The notes: a model not told the origin generated them from the letters alone. A stretch of DNA of 37,875 nt from Clostridium sp. (GCA_023667695.1 JAMOZY010000024.1:1-37875); one strand, 5' to 3'; shown: positions 1-10,000, counted from the first letter of the stretch. Program-made: numbers and translations.

Positions 1-51
1 CGACCTCTTGATCCCAAATCAAGCGCTCTAGCCAAGCTGAGCCACACCCCG
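1..51 (-). tRNA. tRNA-Pro (anticodon UGG), 5' part only
   Basis: The reverse strand reads as the 5' two thirds of a tRNA: acceptor strand CGGGGUG, a D arm with GCUC/GAGC stem, and an anticodon arm CUUGA-UUUGGGA-UCAAG whose central triplet UGG specifies proline. The variable loop starts at the window edge; the T arm and 3' acceptor strand lie outside. A C at the first position of the acceptor stem is typical of bacterial tRNA-Pro. A strong promoter lies about 65 nt upstream (see 117-145). Confidence 0.93.
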
Positions 52-116
52 TTTTTCCACGAAAATTCCTTTGCGTTACTCTTCAGTTTTACTGCCCTTT
101 TGTCAACGCAAGTGTT

Positions 117-145
117 ATTATATCGAATGGTCCTAGAAAAGTCAA
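117..145 (-). promoter_or_regulatory. Sigma-A promoter of the tRNA-Pro gene
   Basis: On the minus strand a -35 box TTGACT (140-145) and a perfect -10 box TATAAT (117-122) are separated by exactly 17 nt. Transcription would start near 110 and give a leader of about 60 nt before the tRNA. No other gene lies between, so it most likely serves the tRNA. Confidence 0.8.
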
Positions 146-242
146 CACCTTATTTTTATATTTTCGCATATTGTGGCAATTCAGCCACCCATTTTCAGAA
201 AAACGGTCTGCTCATACAAACAGCCAACCCTTAATGTTACAG

Positions 243-275
243 GAATCGGAACCTCCGATTCGGAAGTTCCGATTC
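243..275. terminator. Inverted repeat downstream of the small membrane protein gene
   Basis: GAATCGGAAC (243-252) and GTTCCGATTC (266-275) form a perfect 10-bp stem around a 13-nt loop that repeats the same TCCGATTC/GGAA theme. It lies about 45 nt past the stop of the minus-strand gene at 321-590. Neither side has a clear U tract, so a terminator role is only likely. Confidence 0.4.
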
Positions 276-320
276 TGCTGTTCTTATACTAAAAAACGCC
301 GATAAATAATCGCAATCCGC

Positions 321-590
321 CTATGCTTCCGGCTTAATTTCCAACGGCTCTTCCTCTTCAAAAAAATCATCATCGAAATCATCATCGAAATCATCATCGA
401 AATCATCCAGGAAGCTTGGGGTCAGGTACTTATAAACTGCAAATGCAATACCTGCAATTGCTGCAACGGCACCAATAATAGCCAGTACCCATAATACCTT
501 CTTTGCAACCTTATTCTCTTCCGGTTCCTTCTTGCCGCCGATTAATTCGCCAACCTTAACTGCACTAATAATTTCATCTAAATTCTTCAT
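321..590 (-). CDS. Small single-span membrane protein with acidic DDDF-repeat tail
   Basis: An 89-residue protein of no family I recognise. Residues 1-27 are polar and charged, residues about 31-54 form one hydrophobic membrane span (VLWVLAIIGAVAAIAGIAFAVY), and the tail after residue 60 is extremely acidic with three DDDF repeats followed by EEEE. The start is well supported by GGAGGG placed 7 nt before the ATG. The tail repeat is also exact at DNA level (12-bp unit), so it probably varies in length between strains. The acidic tail would lie outside the membrane; a role as a cation-binding or protein-contact segment is only a guess. It stands alone between the tRNA and pcrA. Confidence 0.75.
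   Translation of the reverse strand: MKNLDEIISAVKVGELIGGKKEPEENKVAKKVLWVLAIIGAVAAIAGIAFAVYKYLTPSFLDDFDDDFDDDFDDDFFEEEEPLEIKPEA
367..408. repeat. 12-bp in-frame tandem repeat (TCATCATCGAAA), about 3.5 copies
   Basis: Three exact copies of TCATCATCGAAA at 367-378, 379-390 and 391-402, followed by the partial copy TCATCC. On the coding strand it encodes the DDDF units of the small membrane protein. Exact nucleotide identity suggests recent slippage or unequal recombination and not just selection on the protein. Confidence 0.95.
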
Positions 591-792
591 ATCATTACCC
601 TCCTTATAGACGCTAAACCATACGATAATATTATTATATCATAAGAAAGAAAATATTACTATTCTATTTTGCATTTTTTTCCAGCAAACTGTGACAGAAT
701 CAGAACCTTTTCCTTCCATATATAATTATATCCTGCTTTCCTCCCGATTTCATACAACCGTTCCGCTATATGCATCCGCCTTATCGTATTGC

Positions 793-832
793 CTGCGCAC
801 ATTAATGTGCAGACACCTGCGTAAAATTACGC
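793..832. other. Two adjacent palindromic hairpins downstream of pcrA
   Basis: GCACATTAATGTGC (797-810) and GCGTAAAATTACGC (819-832) are perfect 14-bp palindromes, 8 bp apart, 25 bp past the pcrA stop. They may be a terminator region or a processed 3' end, but no U tract follows on the minus strand. Confidence 0.4.
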
Positions 833-856
833 GGCCCATATTACGCAGTTGAATGG

Positions 857-3055
857 TTATAATTTCTTTAATTTTGCAAAGGATGCAAACATACGCTTCA
901 CCCCATAATCATCAAAGTCAACGGTTACTTCATAGTCTTTACCGCCATTTTTTATTTCCTCCACCGTACCAGTACCAAACTTAATATGCTGCACCCGGCT
1001 TCCTACCTCATAGTCCAGCTGCTCTGCCCGGTTTACCGTAAAGGCCTTTCCATAGGAAGGCTTAGCTGTAAATGCTTTGGAAATACCAGCCGGAGCCGCT
1101 TGTGGAACAGACTGACTCACTACCTTTCGATACCCGCCCAAGTCCAGCAGCTCTTCCGGAATCTCCTTTATAAATCTGGATATTGGATTATAGTTATTGC
1201 TTCCATTCATCATCCGCTGTCTGGCACTGCTTAAAAATAACCGCTCCTTTGCTCTGGTAATGCCAACATAACACAGCCTTCGTTCCTCTTCCATCGCATC
1301 TTCATCCTCAGAACTCATTGCCATACTGCTGGGGAATAGGCGTTCCTCCATTCCACACAAAAATACATATGGGAATTCCAGCCCCTTGGCGCTATGTATC
1401 GTCATAAGAACCACCCGGTCGTCACTGCTGTTCAGGCTATCTACCTCGGCGACTAATGCTACCTCCTCCAGCAATTCATCTAAGGACGGATGTTCCGCTT
1501 CCTCCTCATATTTCACAATCTTATTCCGAAGCTCTTCTATATTCTCTACACGAGCCATGGATTCCTCCGTATGCTCTGCAATGAATGCCTCCCGATAACC
1601 TGTTTTTTCCAATATTTCATCAAATAATTCATGGATTAACATCCCATCCGCTGCTTCTTCCCGTAAATCAGAAATCAGGTCTGTAAAAGCCTGCAGCTTT
1701 CCGACCGCTTTTCCAATTCCAGGAATATCCTCTGCCTGGAACAAAGCATCCAGAAAGCTGACTTCCTGCCGCATAGCATAGTCTTCCACCTTTGCAATCG
1801 TTGCAGCTCCGATGCCCCGTTTCGGTACATTGATAATCCGCTTGACGGAAATATCATCCGAACCATTTGCAATCGTCTTGAGATATGCCAGCAGGTCCTT
1901 AATCTCCAGTCTGGCATAAAAGTTTTGTCCTCCATATATTTTATATGGTATATTTTTCATCAGCAGCTTTTCTTCCAATACCCGTGACTGTGCATTGGTA
2001 CGATACAGGATTGCATAATCGCTGTAATTCCTGCCATCCTGAATCTGGCTTTCCCATATCTGCCACGCAATCTGCTCTGCCTCCTGATATTCATTCTCAT
2101 ACTGCTTATACCGGATTCGGTCACCGGCTTCCTGCGCCGTCCAGAGGGTTTTATCCTTCCTTCCCAGATTATGTCGGATTACGCCGTTTGCCGCATTCAG
2201 AATATTCCCCGTAGAACGGTAATTCTGCTCCAGCATGATTACCCGTGCCTCCGGATACTCCTGTTCAAAGTTCAGAATATTCTTGATGTTTGCCCCGCGG
2301 AACTTATAAATGGACTGGTCATCATCCCCTACTACACAAAGATTCCTGTACTTCTGGGCCAATTGACGCACCAGAAGGAACTGAATCTCATTGGTATCCT
2401 GATACTCATCCACCATAATATAACGAAACCGCTCCTGATACTGCTCCAACACATCCGGACAATCCTGAAACAACTGCACTGCCTTATAGAGCAAGTCATC
2501 AAAGTCCAGTGCATTATTACTATGCAGACGCTTCTGGTATTCCGTATAGACTCTTGCAATCTGCATACGCCTATAATCCCCCTGTGCCTGCAAATCATAC
2601 TCATGAGGCGAGATAAATTCTTCCTTCGCCTTGGATATCTCCGCCATCAACCGGCGTTCCGGATACATCTTAGGGTCTAACTGCAGAAATCTTGCAATCT
2701 CTTTTACCATACGTTTCTGGTCCTCCGTATCATATATGGTAAAATTCGTTTGAAATCCAATCCGTTCAATATGCCTTCGAAGAATACGCACACACAGGGA
2801 ATGAAAGGTACTAATCCATACACTTTCCGAGCCAAATCCTATCAAATCATCCACACGCTCCCGCACCTCGCCCGCTGCTTTATTGGTAAAGGTAATTGCA
2901 AGGATATGATACGGATTGATTCCCTGTTCCATTAAATATGCTATCCGGTGCGTAATCACCCGGGTCTTACCGGAACCGGCCCCAGCTAAAATCAGCAACG
3001 GTCCTTCTATATGCTCCACTGCTTCCTGCTGAGGCGGATTCAATATTGTCTGCAT
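857..3055 (-). CDS. pcrA: ATP-dependent 3'-5' DNA helicase PcrA (UvrD/Rep family)
   Basis: A superfamily 1 DNA helicase of 732 residues, the usual length for PcrA, which unwinds DNA in excision repair and clears RecA and stalled replication complexes. Visible motifs in order: Walker A AGAGSGKT near residue 27, motif II DEYQDTNE, motif III GDDDQSIYKFRGA, motif IV QNYRS, motif V TIHSAKGLEFPYVF and motif VI EEERRLCYVGITRAKERL. The C-terminal segment VGSRVQHIKFGTGTV is the conserved PcrA/UvrD tail that contacts RNA polymerase in known members. Two ATGs lie close together; AGGAG is 7 nt from the second (MQTIL...) but almost touches the first, so the second is chosen. A terminator at 3087-3136 separates it from the upstream operon. 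Confidence 0.97.
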   Translation of the reverse strand: MQTILNPPQQEAVEHIEGPLLILAGAGSGKTRVITHRIAYLMEQGINPYHILAITFTNKAAGEVRERVDDLIGFGSESVWISTFHSLCVRILRRHIERIGFQTNFTIYDTEDQKRMVKEIARFLQLDPKMYPERRLMAEISKAKEEFISPHEYDLQAQGDYRRMQIARVYTEYQKRLHSNNALDFDDLLYKAVQLFQDCPDVLEQYQERFRYIMVDEYQDTNEIQFLLVRQLAQKYRNLCVVGDDDQSIYKFRGANIKNILNFEQEYPEARVIMLEQNYRSTGNILNAANGVIRHNLGRKDKTLWTAQEAGDRIRYKQYENEYQEAEQIAWQIWESQIQDGRNYSDYAILYRTNAQSRVLEEKLLMKNIPYKIYGGQNFYARLEIKDLLAYLKTIANGSDDISVKRIINVPKRGIGAATIAKVEDYAMRQEVSFLDALFQAEDIPGIGKAVGKLQAFTDLISDLREEAADGMLIHELFDEILEKTGYREAFIAEHTEESMARVENIEELRNKIVKYEEEAEHPSLDELLEEVALVAEVDSLNSSDDRVVLMTIHSAKGLEFPYVFLCGMEERLFPSSMAMSSEDEDAMEEERRLCYVGITRAKERLFLSSARQRMMNGSNNYNPISRFIKEIPEELLDLGGYRKVVSQSVPQAAPAGISKAFTAKPSYGKAFTVNRAEQLDYEVGSRVQHIKFGTGTVEEIKNGGKDYEVTVDFDDYGVKRMFASFAKLKKL

Positions 3056-3086
3056 TTTCATTCTCCTTTTTCTTTGGCTCTATTCT

Positions 3087-3136
3087 AAAAATCGGGATTC
3101 ATTCTCTTCCTTCCGGAAGTCGAATAATCCCGATTT
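3087..3136 (-). terminator. Terminator of the pspA-SPFH operon
   Basis: On the minus strand AAATCGGGATT and AATCCCGATTT (3126-3136 and 3089-3099) form an 11-bp stem, and the downstream arm runs into a UUUUU tract before AG. It lies 34 bp past the stop of the SPFH gene and just before pcrA, whose ribosome binding site follows. Confidence 0.75.
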
Positions 3137-3169
3137 CCCTTTCATCACATTCAGAATCTGACGAAAGCC

Positions 3170-4159
3170 CTATGCCAGCTTATTCCCACAATTGCCACAG
3201 AATTTATTTCCATTTGTTGGTGTTCCACAGTTTGGACAGAACTTCGGTACTGCACCCCCTGCATTTCCCATCTGTGAATTCTGCATACCTGCATTCTGGT
3301 TATTCTGATTCATACTGTTCATCATCTGCTGTCCCATCATCATACCCATCTGGGCTCCCATCATGGTATTCATCATATCCGAACTCCGGCCGCCGCCGCT
3401 TCCATTATTACTGGTCATAGCATCTACCATACTGACCTGCTGGAAACGGTTCATATCCCCTATCATGGAATGCTCTGCCGCCTGATCCGCCCGTTTCGTG
3501 ATATTCTCCGGATAAGAGAATTCATCAATCCGAAAGCTTACCACGGACAAACCAATTTTTACAAATTCCATATCCAGGTCCGTTTTTACGCCATCCTGAA
3601 TTTCAATTATATTTGCCTGAAGATTAAAAATATCCTGTCCTACTTTGGAAATCCAGCGAACCAATAAGCCTGACAGCATCGACTGCATGACTTCCCGTAC
3701 TTCATTGATGGAATACTGCTTCTTAATACCGGCAATCTTTTCGATAAATACCAGATAATCGCCTACCTTCACATCAAAGGTACCATTTGCCCGGATTGGC
3801 AGACCACCCGGCAGCCCCGGAGCCTGTACCCGGATTGGCTTTGGCGTTCCCCACTTGATATTGAACTGCTTGGTATTAATGAACAATACCTCCGCACGCA
3901 TACCACTGTTAAAGCCAAACTTAAATCCTTTTAAGGTAGAAAGAAACGGAATAATCTGCGTTTCAATATCATAGCTTCCTTCATCCTTAAAGATTCCTTC
4001 CACCTTTCCATTGTACATAAAGATAGCATCCTGTCCCTGACGAATGATTAGCTTGGAACCCTTTTTTATCTCATCATTCGACCATTTCCAGAATAATACA
4101 TCATCCCGGTATTCTTCCCATTCTACTACATTGGCTAACTGATTAGAAAACAAACCCAT
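3170..4159 (-). CDS. SPFH-domain protein with C-terminal zinc ribbon (YdjI-like)
   Basis: A 329-residue protein. Residues about 15-230 match the SPFH (stomatin/prohibitin/flotillin) fold in the subfamily sometimes labelled virion core protein and represented by B. subtilis YdjI. It is followed by a Met/Asn/Gln/Gly-rich low-complexity linker (about 240-295) and ends in a double zinc knuckle, CPNCG...CGNCG. It begins MGLFSNQ; the start is chosen because AGGAGG lies 7 nt upstream, while an ATG 8 codons further up lacks one. It follows pspA by 45 bp. In B. subtilis PspA and YdjI share an operon in the sigma-W envelope-stress regulon and act at the membrane; the same role is inferred here. Confidence 0.88.
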   Translation of the reverse strand: MGLFSNQLANVVEWEEYRDDVLFWKWSNDEIKKGSKLIIRQGQDAIFMYNGKVEGIFKDEGSYDIETQIIPFLSTLKGFKFGFNSGMRAEVLFINTKQFNIKWGTPKPIRVQAPGLPGGLPIRANGTFDVKVGDYLVFIEKIAGIKKQYSINEVREVMQSMLSGLLVRWISKVGQDIFNLQANIIEIQDGVKTDLDMEFVKIGLSVVSFRIDEFSYPENITKRADQAAEHSMIGDMNRFQQVSMVDAMTSNNGSGGGRSSDMMNTMMGAQMGMMMGQQMMNSMNQNNQNAGMQNSQMGNAGGAVPKFCPNCGTPTNGNKFCGNCGNKLA

Positions 4160-4204
4160 CGCATATCCTCCTAGTCCATTCATGCCTTCATTTAAAACAA
4201 AGCC

Positions 4205-4885
4205 TTACTGCATACCCATCTGTGCTTTTAACGCTGCCAGTTCGTCTTCCACTGCCGGCGCCGGTGCAGAATCGTATTTTGCAGCCAGGTCATCCAGAGA
4301 ATCAGATTCGCCGCTGTTCAATTCAGCCATAGCATTCGCCTTATCCAGCATAGAATTTGCCTTTGCCTCCATACGGTCGAAGGCTGACATGGAAGCCTCT
4401 GCACCGCCAATAGAGCTTCCCATCTGATTGATACGCTCCTGTGCTTTTGCCACCCGTACCTTCTCCTTAATGGACTCCCGTCTGGAATTCAATTCGTTGA
4501 TATCCTTTACCAGCTTATCATGCATCTGGCGCATTTTCATGGAATTTGCTGCCGCCAAATCATATGCCTGCTGCAAGCTGGCCTGCTTATTCGTTAAGTC
4601 TGCCTTCTTTGTCAGGAAGCTCTTGGCATCCGTATCATTTCCTGCCAAAACTGCCTTTTCTGCATAGGACTGCATCTTAGCAATCTCAGCCGTACATTCG
4701 TCTAATTCCCTCTTTGCTCTCTGCTCATCTGCCATAACTGCGGCGGTCTCTGCCTTTACCTTCCCTAAATCACTGTTCAGGTCACGCAGACACTGGTCAA
4801 CCATCTTTTCCGGATCCTCTGCCTTATCTAATAGCGCATTAATATTAGACGACATAATATCCTTGAATCTCTGTAAAACACCCAT
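4205..4885 (-). CDS. pspA: PspA/IM30 family phage-shock protein
   Basis: A 226-residue, highly charged, predominantly helical protein of the PspA/IM30/Vipp1 (ESCRT-III-like) family, which binds stressed or damaged membranes on the cytoplasmic side. It opens with the family signature MGVLQRFKDIMSSNINALLDKAEDPEKM (residues 1-28, amphipathic membrane-binding helix) and continues as a long coiled coil to about residue 165, ending in an acidic, alanine-rich tail. The start is set by AGGAGG 9 nt upstream; an upstream in-frame ATG lies inside the promoter -10 box and is excluded. It is first gene of an operon with the SPFH protein, from a promoter at 4919-4947. Confidence 0.93.
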   Translation of the reverse strand: MGVLQRFKDIMSSNINALLDKAEDPEKMVDQCLRDLNSDLGKVKAETAAVMADEQRAKRELDECTAEIAKMQSYAEKAVLAGNDTDAKSFLTKKADLTNKQASLQQAYDLAAANSMKMRQMHDKLVKDINELNSRRESIKEKVRVAKAQERINQMGSSIGGAEASMSAFDRMEAKANSMLDKANAMAELNSGESDSLDDLAAKYDSAPAPAVEDELAALKAQMGMQ

Positions 4886-4918
4886 AATAACATATCCTCC
4901 TAAAATTAATTTGTGTAA

Positions 4919-4947
4919 ATTATACAACAATCTCTCATTCTCCGCAA
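4919..4947 (-). promoter_or_regulatory. Promoter of pspA-SPFH operon
   Basis: On the minus strand -35 TTGCGG (4942-4947), 17-nt spacer, -10 TATAAT (4919-4924). It sits 34 bp upstream of the pspA start codon. The -35 box is only half consensus, so an activator or an alternative sigma factor cannot be excluded, but no ECF-type AAC...CGT pattern is obvious. Confidence 0.65.
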
Positions 4948-5190
4948 GCAGTACTAAAGCACGAATTCCTTTCGATGGGTTTCTTTCTTTTTTAACAAGA
5001 ACGGCATAATTTTACAAAATATAGCCATAATCTGATATAATTCAAACTATTCTCATGCTATTATTATACTGTAAATAAAAGGTTTCTTCAGAGATGAATT
5101 CAAAATCTGTTTTGACTCCCATCTCGCAGACGACGAATTTCATATTGTTTTCTCTGTTGAAACCCTCCCTCATTTACATACTTTAACTCC
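4948..5190. other. Intergenic stretch without a convincing gene
   Basis: About 240 bp between the pspA promoter and the hscC terminator. A 33-codon minus-strand reading frame (5042-5143) begins with ATG but has no ribosome binding site at a usable distance. The AT-rich 3' part has a TATAAT box (minus strand, around 5060) without a matching -35. Nothing further can be supported. Confidence 0.4.
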
Positions 5191-5243
5191 CAAAAGTAAG
5201 GACAGTACTCTCCCCCCCTCTTGAGCTACTGTCCTTACGACTT
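5191..5243 (-). terminator. Terminator of the kinase / J-TPR / hscC operon
   Basis: GTAAGGACAGTA (5196-5207) and TACTGTCCTTAC (5227-5238) form a perfect 12-bp stem. On the minus strand it is followed by UUUUGG, and it lies 24 bp past the hscC stop. On the plus strand it is followed by GACUUUUAAAUCUUAUUUU, so it could work in both directions. Confidence 0.75.
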
Positions 5244-5262
5244 TTAAATCTTATTTTATTTC

Positions 5263-6954
5263 CTATTTCAATTCATCCCATTCATCCAGAAATTCTTTAA
5301 AATCCGTTCTTGCAGACTCGATTTTCAACGGGTCCTGGGTATTCAATGCAAGCTCGAATTTCCGCAAGGCATGTTCTACTACCTTTCGGTCCTCACCCAG
5401 ATACTCTTCATATAACCGCTCGCCTCGTAGTAATAACAGCCTGTTTTCTTCCTGTTCTCTCGGTGGAATCTTCAAGTAAGCAAGCTCCTCCATGCGGGCA
5501 GCAATCTCTTCATCAGTCATATCCACCTGCTGCCCCTTCAAAATCTGTTTGATGATTTTCCCGGTAGAATTAATCTTCACCTGCACTTCCAGAATGGAAT
5601 TGACATCATAGGTATAGGTAACGTCAATGCTTTCCTGTCCCTTTGGCGCTTTCGGTATCTCTACATTCAACTCGCCCAGCAGCAGGTTATTGACCGCAAA
5701 ACGGCTTTCTCCCTGCAATACATTCACACATACTACACTTTGATTATCCCGTATCGTGTACAGGGTTTCCGTCCGGCTTGCCGGAATCACCGTATTCCGC
5801 TCAATGATTGGGCAAAAATGTCCGCTTTCATAACCGCCGTTTTCCCGTTCTACCGATACTTCTGTTCCTAAGGTAAATGGACAGACATCCGTTAATATCA
5901 CTTCCCGGATGGATTCCTTGCGTTCCTTCATGGCTGCCTGAATGGCGGCTCCCAATGCAATTGCTTCATCCGGATTGATGGTTGTATCCGGCAGAGTACG
6001 GAATAGTTTTCCTACAAACCGGCGGACTACCGGAAGCTTTGTCGCTCCGCCCACCAATACCACCTTATCAATTTCCGACAACCGCAGCCGGGAATCCGTC
6101 AGACTCTTTTTAACGGGAATCCGTATCCGTTCCAGCAAGTCTTCACACTTCTTCTCGTATTCTGTCAGTTCAATATCAAGCTCATAAGTCTTTTCCTCTA
6201 TCATACAGGTCATTTTTGAAGTACGTTCCTCTTCAAATCCCATTTTGCAAAGCTCTGCCTGCTTATGAATATAGTTCGCCGTTTTCGAATCTAACGCATC
6301 CCTGTGGATTTCATCATATTTCTCATAAAACATATCTTCCAGTACATTGGTGAAATCCTCGCCTCCAAGAAAATTATCTCCGGCAACTGCCCGAACCTCT
6401 AAGATTGGTCCGGACAATTCCAAAATCGATACATCAAAGGTGCCGCCGCCCAAATCAAAGACCAGAAATTTCGCATCTTCCCTGCTTTCATACAGTCCAT
6501 ATGCAATTGCCGCTGCTGTTGGTTCGCTGATAATCCGCTCCACCTTCAGACCTGCCAGCTCCCCTGCCCGCTTTGTTGCCTTTCTTCTTGCATCATTAAA
6601 GTAAGCTGGTACACTAATCACAGCTTCTGTAACCGGCTCACCCAGATAAGCCTCTGCATCTTCTTTTAAGGAACGCAGAACAAAGGAGGATAATTCCTCC
6701 GAGGTAAAGAAATGACCGCCCAGCCGGTACTTTTTATCACTTCCCATTGTCCGCTTAAATACACTGGCTGCCGTATCCGGATACAGCAGCATCCGTTCCC
6801 TTGCTGTCTCACCTACATAAATCTCATCACCATCTACACTTACGATGGAAGGGGTCAGATTCTTATTCAAACGATTCGGAATTATTTGGGGACCATTCTC
6901 TGTGTAATATGCCACTAAACTATTGGTGGTTCCAAGATCGATTCCAACTAACAT
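5263..6954 (-). CDS. hscC: Hsp70-type molecular chaperone, HscC subfamily
   Basis: A 563-residue Hsp70 protein. The actin-like ATPase domain occupies about residues 1-370 with phosphate-1 motif GIDLGTTNS at the N-terminus, phosphate-2 FDLGGGTFDVSILEL and adenosine motif VVLVGGATKLP; a beta-sandwich substrate-binding domain (FCPIIERNTVIPAS...) and a short helical lid follow. It is shorter than DnaK (about 610) and close to E. coli HscC (556), and the block AEELSSLVLRSLK-like/DAEAYLGEPVTEAVISVPAYFND is typical of HscC. The start MLVGID is set by AAAGGTGA 6 nt upstream. It is last in an operon after a TPR protein with a J-like domain, mirroring the E. coli pairing of HscC with DjlB/DjlC. A housekeeping DnaK role is unlikely because grpE and dnaJ are absent. 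Confidence 0.93.
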   Translation of the reverse strand: MLVGIDLGTTNSLVAYYTENGPQIIPNRLNKNLTPSIVSVDGDEIYVGETARERMLLYPDTAASVFKRTMGSDKKYRLGGHFFTSEELSSFVLRSLKEDAEAYLGEPVTEAVISVPAYFNDARRKATKRAGELAGLKVERIISEPTAAAIAYGLYESREDAKFLVFDLGGGTFDVSILELSGPILEVRAVAGDNFLGGEDFTNVLEDMFYEKYDEIHRDALDSKTANYIHKQAELCKMGFEEERTSKMTCMIEEKTYELDIELTEYEKKCEDLLERIRIPVKKSLTDSRLRLSEIDKVVLVGGATKLPVVRRFVGKLFRTLPDTTINPDEAIALGAAIQAAMKERKESIREVILTDVCPFTLGTEVSVERENGGYESGHFCPIIERNTVIPASRTETLYTIRDNQSVVCVNVLQGESRFAVNNLLLGELNVEIPKAPKGQESIDVTYTYDVNSILEVQVKINSTGKIIKQILKGQQVDMTDEEIAARMEELAYLKIPPREQEENRLLLLRGERLYEEYLGEDRKVVEHALRKFELALNTQDPLKIESARTDFKEFLDEWDELK

Positions 6955-7002
6955 GTTAATCACCTTTCTACTTTTCTTCAATATCTACCCTTACGCTGTC
7001 CT

Positions 7003-10000
7003 TTATTTTCCGGCACCGCTCTTCCGCCTTAAAGCATCCAGCGTCAATACCACTTCTTCATCTCCCGGATTAATAACAAGCGCCTGCTCATAGAGCCGGA
7101 TTGCAGAGGAAAGATTCCCCTGAACCTCTGCCAGAAGGGCGCGGGTAATCATAGAATCATAACAGACGGCATAGGAACAGCTTCTACAACGCGGGATATC
7201 CTTTATCCGCTCCAGACATTCCAGACTGTGCTTTTCATCACCGAGACAAAGATACATCTGTGCCATTCGGTCCAGTCTCTGGGGTGCCAGAGGACGATAA
7301 GACAGATATGCAGACACCGTTTCCGGGTCCTCTGCTTCCTGCTGCTTTAATTCTGCCGGCACATGATTCGCACAAATCAATGCCTTCATTGTTATAGCTG
7401 CCATATCCTTTGCCTTTTTCTGCTGACCGGTCAGCAGATATGCAACTGCCAGACGCCTGCCAGCAATATCGATATCAATTTCATACTTTTGCGCCAGCTT
7501 CACTGCCTCTTCCAGGTGATGAATCGCCTGCTTCAGATTTCTCTGATAATAATAAAAGCAGCCCATCTGTTCCAATACCCATACTCGCGCTTCCGCAGTC
7601 TTTCGGGGAGTCTCTCCGGGACACTTCGTCTCGTTTAACCATTGATTGTACATATTTTTGGCACTCTGCATATCACCCGATAACAGAAACACATTATTTA
7701 TCACATCTTCGTAATAGCTATACGCACGAATCAGCTTCTTCTCAAGAGCTTCATCAAATATCTGCCTGGCATGTATCATATCCCCTTTACAGGCGTACAT
7801 ATTCCCCAGACTATAATAAACGGAGCTGCTGGATGGCGCCAGTTCTCTTGCCTTTTCCAGGATTTCAATTCCCTTGTCCCACTGGCGCAGCGCCTTATAG
7901 CAGGAAGCCATATTCCGATATGGAAGCAAGGTCTTTTCATCCGTCATATGCGCAATGGACTGCTTAAAGTAAGCAATGGCCTCTTCAAACCTTCCCTTGG
8001 ACTGAAGCACATAACCGATATTATTATAAGCATACACATTATCCGGCTCCAGCTCCAGTGCCTTTTCATAATCCGCGACTGCCAAATCCATATTAAAATT
8101 ATCCATGTAAAGAAGACCGCGTTCAATATAATAATAGGCATCCGGAACCAATTCCAGCTGCGCATTTATATATTTCAATGCAGCCCCATAGGCGGATTTC
8201 AACTCATAATTGTCAAACCGCCGGCTGTATATTGTCATTAACTCATGGTTTACCCTGGAGTGCTTTGCATCCTTTTCCAGCACGGACCGGAATGCCTGAA
8301 TGGCTCCTTCCGTATTACGCAGCTTTTTTAAGCATATACCCTTCTGATAGGTAACATCTGCATGATCCGGCATCTCTTGTTCTAACTGGGTATATTCCGA
8401 CAGTGCCGTTTCATATTCCTGCTTCATGCGATGAATATCTGCTTTTACCCAGCGAAGCCGGTAGTCGGTATTGCCCTTTTGAAGCTCCGCCTGTATCAAC
8501 TGCAGCGCCTGGTCCAGCTGGTCCATATCCATACAAATCAGTATTTCCTCAAAGGCCAAATCCTTTTTATCTACTTTATCCTGGGGCATACCATCCTTGC
8601 GCATATCCTGCTCCAACAGTTCTGCTTCCGTCATAGCGCCTTCGTCCGGATTGACTTTTTTTTCAGCCAGCTCCGCTTCCTGAAGCTCTTTCTTTAACTG
8701 CTGGCAAAGATTCATGACCTTTCGGTTTTCTTCTTCCGTATGTGCAAGATTCCGAAGCACCCGTATTTCATAGAATTGCAGCAGCTCCTGATGAATGCCC
8801 TGTTCCTTAGCTGCTTCAATTACCTTTTTCGCATCCTCATACTGACGGTAAATGCAAAATACTCTTACTGCCAGCAAATATGGTTTATAGAACTTAGGAA
8901 AAATGCGTATGGCATTATAATAATCATCCACAACACACTGCCCGTTCTGCATTTCAAAATATGCCTCCTGCCGTCGGAGATATGCCGGATAATACCCCAT
9001 ATCTTCTTCTATTATGGCACTACAGATATCCACGCAGCGTTCATACTTTCCATTATCATAGTATAACAACGCAAGGCGATCCATGAAGGAATGACGAACC
9101 CATTCATCCTTCTCTAATTGAATTCCCTCTTTCAGGTATTGCTCTGCATGGGAAAAGTCCTTCACATTCTGGTACGCTACCCCTATGGCAGACTTTATAA
9201 AGCCTTCTCTGGATTGCCGTTTTTTATACTTATCCGAACCGTCATCCGGCAGATTCTTCCTGCACTCATCCCATTTTAATAAGTATTCAATCGCTTCCGT
9301 ATACCGTTCCAAGCCAAGAAAGCAGCGTCCCTTCATATTGACATAATCATAATACTCTGCCTCAGCAGGCTGTAGCTCCAGCTTGTCCAGTTCTTCTATG
9401 GTTTCCGTAAACATCTCATTCTGGAACATACACCAGCATGCCTCGATTGCATGCTTTTTATTCTCCGGCTCTTGTTCTGCCAACTCATGATAGTAGTCTA
9501 TCAGAGGAATATTTACCTCCCGCATCAGGTCCAGAACCGAATCATCTCTTCCATTAATCTCCAGCAGGTCCATAATCAATTCCTTTGCTTTTAGATTCTC
9601 CTGCTTTTTCATATAATACCTTGCGACTTCCACCCGGACGCTGTAATGGTCCGGCATACAATCCGCCACATGCTGCCAGCACTGGTATGCTTCTTCCCAT
9701 TCTTCCGCACCCCAGTATGCCTTTCCTGCCCAATAACCAATGTATACATCATCCGGATATTCCTCCAGCAGCTTTTTCCCTAAGGCTAATGCAGCCTCTG
9801 CTTTTTGCTCCTGTAGATAAAGACGAATCCGCTCCACATCTTCATACGGATGATATACCTCGAACGCCGCTAAATCCTCCAACTGCTGCCAAAGACCTTC
9901 GTACTCTTCCCGATCGAGCTTTGCCTTAATTCTTAAATAAGAAGCAATATACGTATCTAACTGGACTTCGGACTCATCGATTCCCGTCACTTTCAAATGC

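Noticed and set aside
2171-2680. A 169-codon plus-strand frame opposite pcrA
   Set aside because: It is antisense to well-conserved PcrA motifs, has no ribosome binding site and no protein-like features.
5042-5143. A 33-codon minus-strand frame upstream of hscC's terminator
   Set aside because: No ribosome binding site at a usable distance and no similarity that I recognise.
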